Below, piece after piece: positions 6,624 to 7,433 of a stretch of 7,433 nt of DNA. The stretch lies in NCBI GenBank assembly GCA_002305615.1, contig DBPU01000113.1, positions 22,631 to 30,063 on the forward strand, given 5' to 3'. Origin of the DNA: Verrucomicrobia bacterium UBA1412 (GTDB lineage Bacteria; Verrucomicrobiota; Verrucomicrobiia; Limisphaerales; UBA1412). Position numbers and translations under genes: made by a program. Each line of letters starts with the position of its first letter. Position 1 is the stretch's first letter. A model generated the notes under the pieces. That model saw nothing but the letters and a program-made list of their open reading frames with translations, had not been told where the DNA came from and searched no databases.

Positions 6624-6690
6624 ATCCCCGTGATGTTGAGCGGGGTGTCTGGAAATAGGACTCTTCAGCGCCTTCGGATAATAAAGACCT

Positions 6691-7433
6691 ATGGAAATAG
6701 AGAATACGAAAACAGGGCTCCCGGCCGGAGTCAAAAAGGTGGATTTGGAAAACGGTCTGGTGGTGATTCTCAAAGAGGATCACAGCTCGCCGGTGGCGAC
6801 AGTCCAAGCCTGGGCCCGTGCCGGCAGCGTGGATGAAGGCCCCTGGATGGGTGCCGGCATGAGCCACGTACTCGAGCACATGCTTTTCAAAGGAACGACG
6901 ACCCGGCCCGCATCACGTATCGACCAGGAGGTTCAGGCTGCCGGCGGTCAGATGAATGCCTGCACTTCCTTCAACTATACCCTTTACTACATTGATATTC
7001 CCTCGGCGGGCGTGAGCGTGGCGGTGGATATTCTCTGCGACATCGTGTGCAATGCGACGCTCCCGGCCGATGAGCTGGAAAAGGAACGGCAGGTGATTTT
7101 GAGAGAGATGGATATGGGCCAGGATGACCCGGACCGCCGTTCGAGCCGCAGACTCTTTGAAACTGCCTACCAGGTCTCTCCCTATCGGCACCCGGTCATC
7201 GGTTACAAGGATATCTTCGAGAAATTCACCCGCGAAGATTTACTGGCCTACTACCGCCTGATGTATGCCCCCAATAACCTCTTTTTCGTCGTGGTCGGCG
7301 ATATTGATTCCGAGGCCGTGGAAGCCCAGATACGCAGCGCCTTCAGCACGGTCAAGCGCGGTGCCATACCGCCTTCAGTGCTGCCGCCAGAGCCGCCTCA
7401 GACCGGTTCCCGCATCGTGGAGGAGCCCGGAGT
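6691..7433 (+). CDS. M16-family zinc protease (insulinase/pitrilysin/processing-peptidase-like), N-terminal part, 3' end cut by window
   Basis: A frame of 247 complete codons from ATG 6691 runs open to the window end. The inverted zinc motif H-x-x-E-H is at H59-V-L-E62-H63 within 'GMSHVLEHMLFKGTT'. The third ligand is probably E139 in 'ERQVILREM', 76 residues after H63, the same spacing as in mitochondrial processing peptidase beta. E132, seven residues earlier, matches the auxiliary Glu of the family. Other hallmarks are 'ENGLVVILKED' near the start, 'AAGGQMNACTS' (83-93), 'SPYRHPVIGYKDI' (around 161-173) and 'YYRLMYAPNNLFFVVVGDID', the usual end of the first M16 domain. Full-length proteins have two or four such domains, so half or more is missing. 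An in-frame TAA at 6682-6684 makes this ATG the earliest start. No signal peptide is visible, so a cytosolic location is likely unless exported another way. The Shine-Dalgarno is weak (GGATAATAAAG). It is divergent from the isomerase gene, with no functional link evident. Confidence 0.95.
   Translation, partial: MEIENTKTGLPAGVKKVDLENGLVVILKEDHSSPVATVQAWARAGSVDEGPWMGAGMSHVLEHMLFKGTTTRPASRIDQEVQAAGGQMNACTSFNYTLYYIDIPSAGVSVAVDILCDIVCNATLPADELEKERQVILREMDMGQDDPDRRSSRRLFETAYQVSPYRHPVIGYKDIFEKFTREDLLAYYRLMYAPNNLFFVVVGDIDSEAVEAQIRSAFSTVKRGAIPPSVLPPEPPQTGSRIVEEPG

Noticed and set aside
6150..6836. Plus-strand open frame of 228 codons crossing the divergent promoter region
   Set aside because: It runs antisense to the isomerase start and then out of frame through the M16 gene. 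Both real genes carry clear family motifs; this one has none.
6334..6879. Minus-strand open frame of 181 codons
   Set aside because: It overlaps both the M16 N-terminus and the isomerase N-terminus in a different frame. The translation is low in recognisable features.

Overview
The window is a bacterial chromosomal segment with six protein-coding genes, two of them cut by the window ends. No rRNA, tRNA, CRISPR array, transposase or phage gene was seen. The best guess for the host is a Gram-negative bacterium of the Verrucomicrobiota/PVC type. This rests on large secreted proteins ending in a small beta-rich module with an aromatic 'F-Y/W-R-I-x-R-L' finish, on weak or absent Shine-Dalgarno sequences, and on the mix of housekeeping families. 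It is an inference of moderate to low confidence, and Bacteroidota or another PVC lineage is not excluded.

Layout: (A) 1-4365, minus strand, about 45% GC in the line sampled. Three exported proteins are read in the order 847-aa subtilisin-family (S8) protease (4365-1822), 344-aa secreted protein of unknown function (1784-750), and a second secreted protein (731 to beyond base 1) that is a diverged paralog of the 344-aa protein. Gaps of 37 and 18 bp, and a single convincing promoter upstream of the protease, suggest one transcription unit. (B) 4366-4502, a 137-bp gap with an AT-rich terminator-like hairpin overlapping the protease promoter. (C) 4503-6496, minus strand, about 60% GC in the line sampled. 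A TIM-barrel sugar-phosphate isomerase/epimerase-like protein is followed, with a 4-bp GTGA overlap, by a polytopic membrane protein of the YbhN/LPG-synthase-TM flippase-like family. (D) 6497-6690, a 194-bp divergent promoter region. (E) 6691 to the end, plus strand, the N-terminal part of an M16 (insulinase/pitrilysin-like) zinc protease with all expected metal and catalytic residues.

Regions C to E look like ordinary vertically inherited genes. Region A is compositionally different and is the accessory part. It pairs an unusual subtilase, whose catalytic-Asp position appears to be Glu, with two paralogous secreted partners. The protease and the 344-aa protein share a C-terminal module, and the truncated paralog is just entering what may be the same module where the window stops. 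A protease with dedicated exported partners (surface-anchored, substrate, inhibitor or adhesin) is the most interesting hypothesis here, but the sequence alone does not establish what the two partner proteins do.
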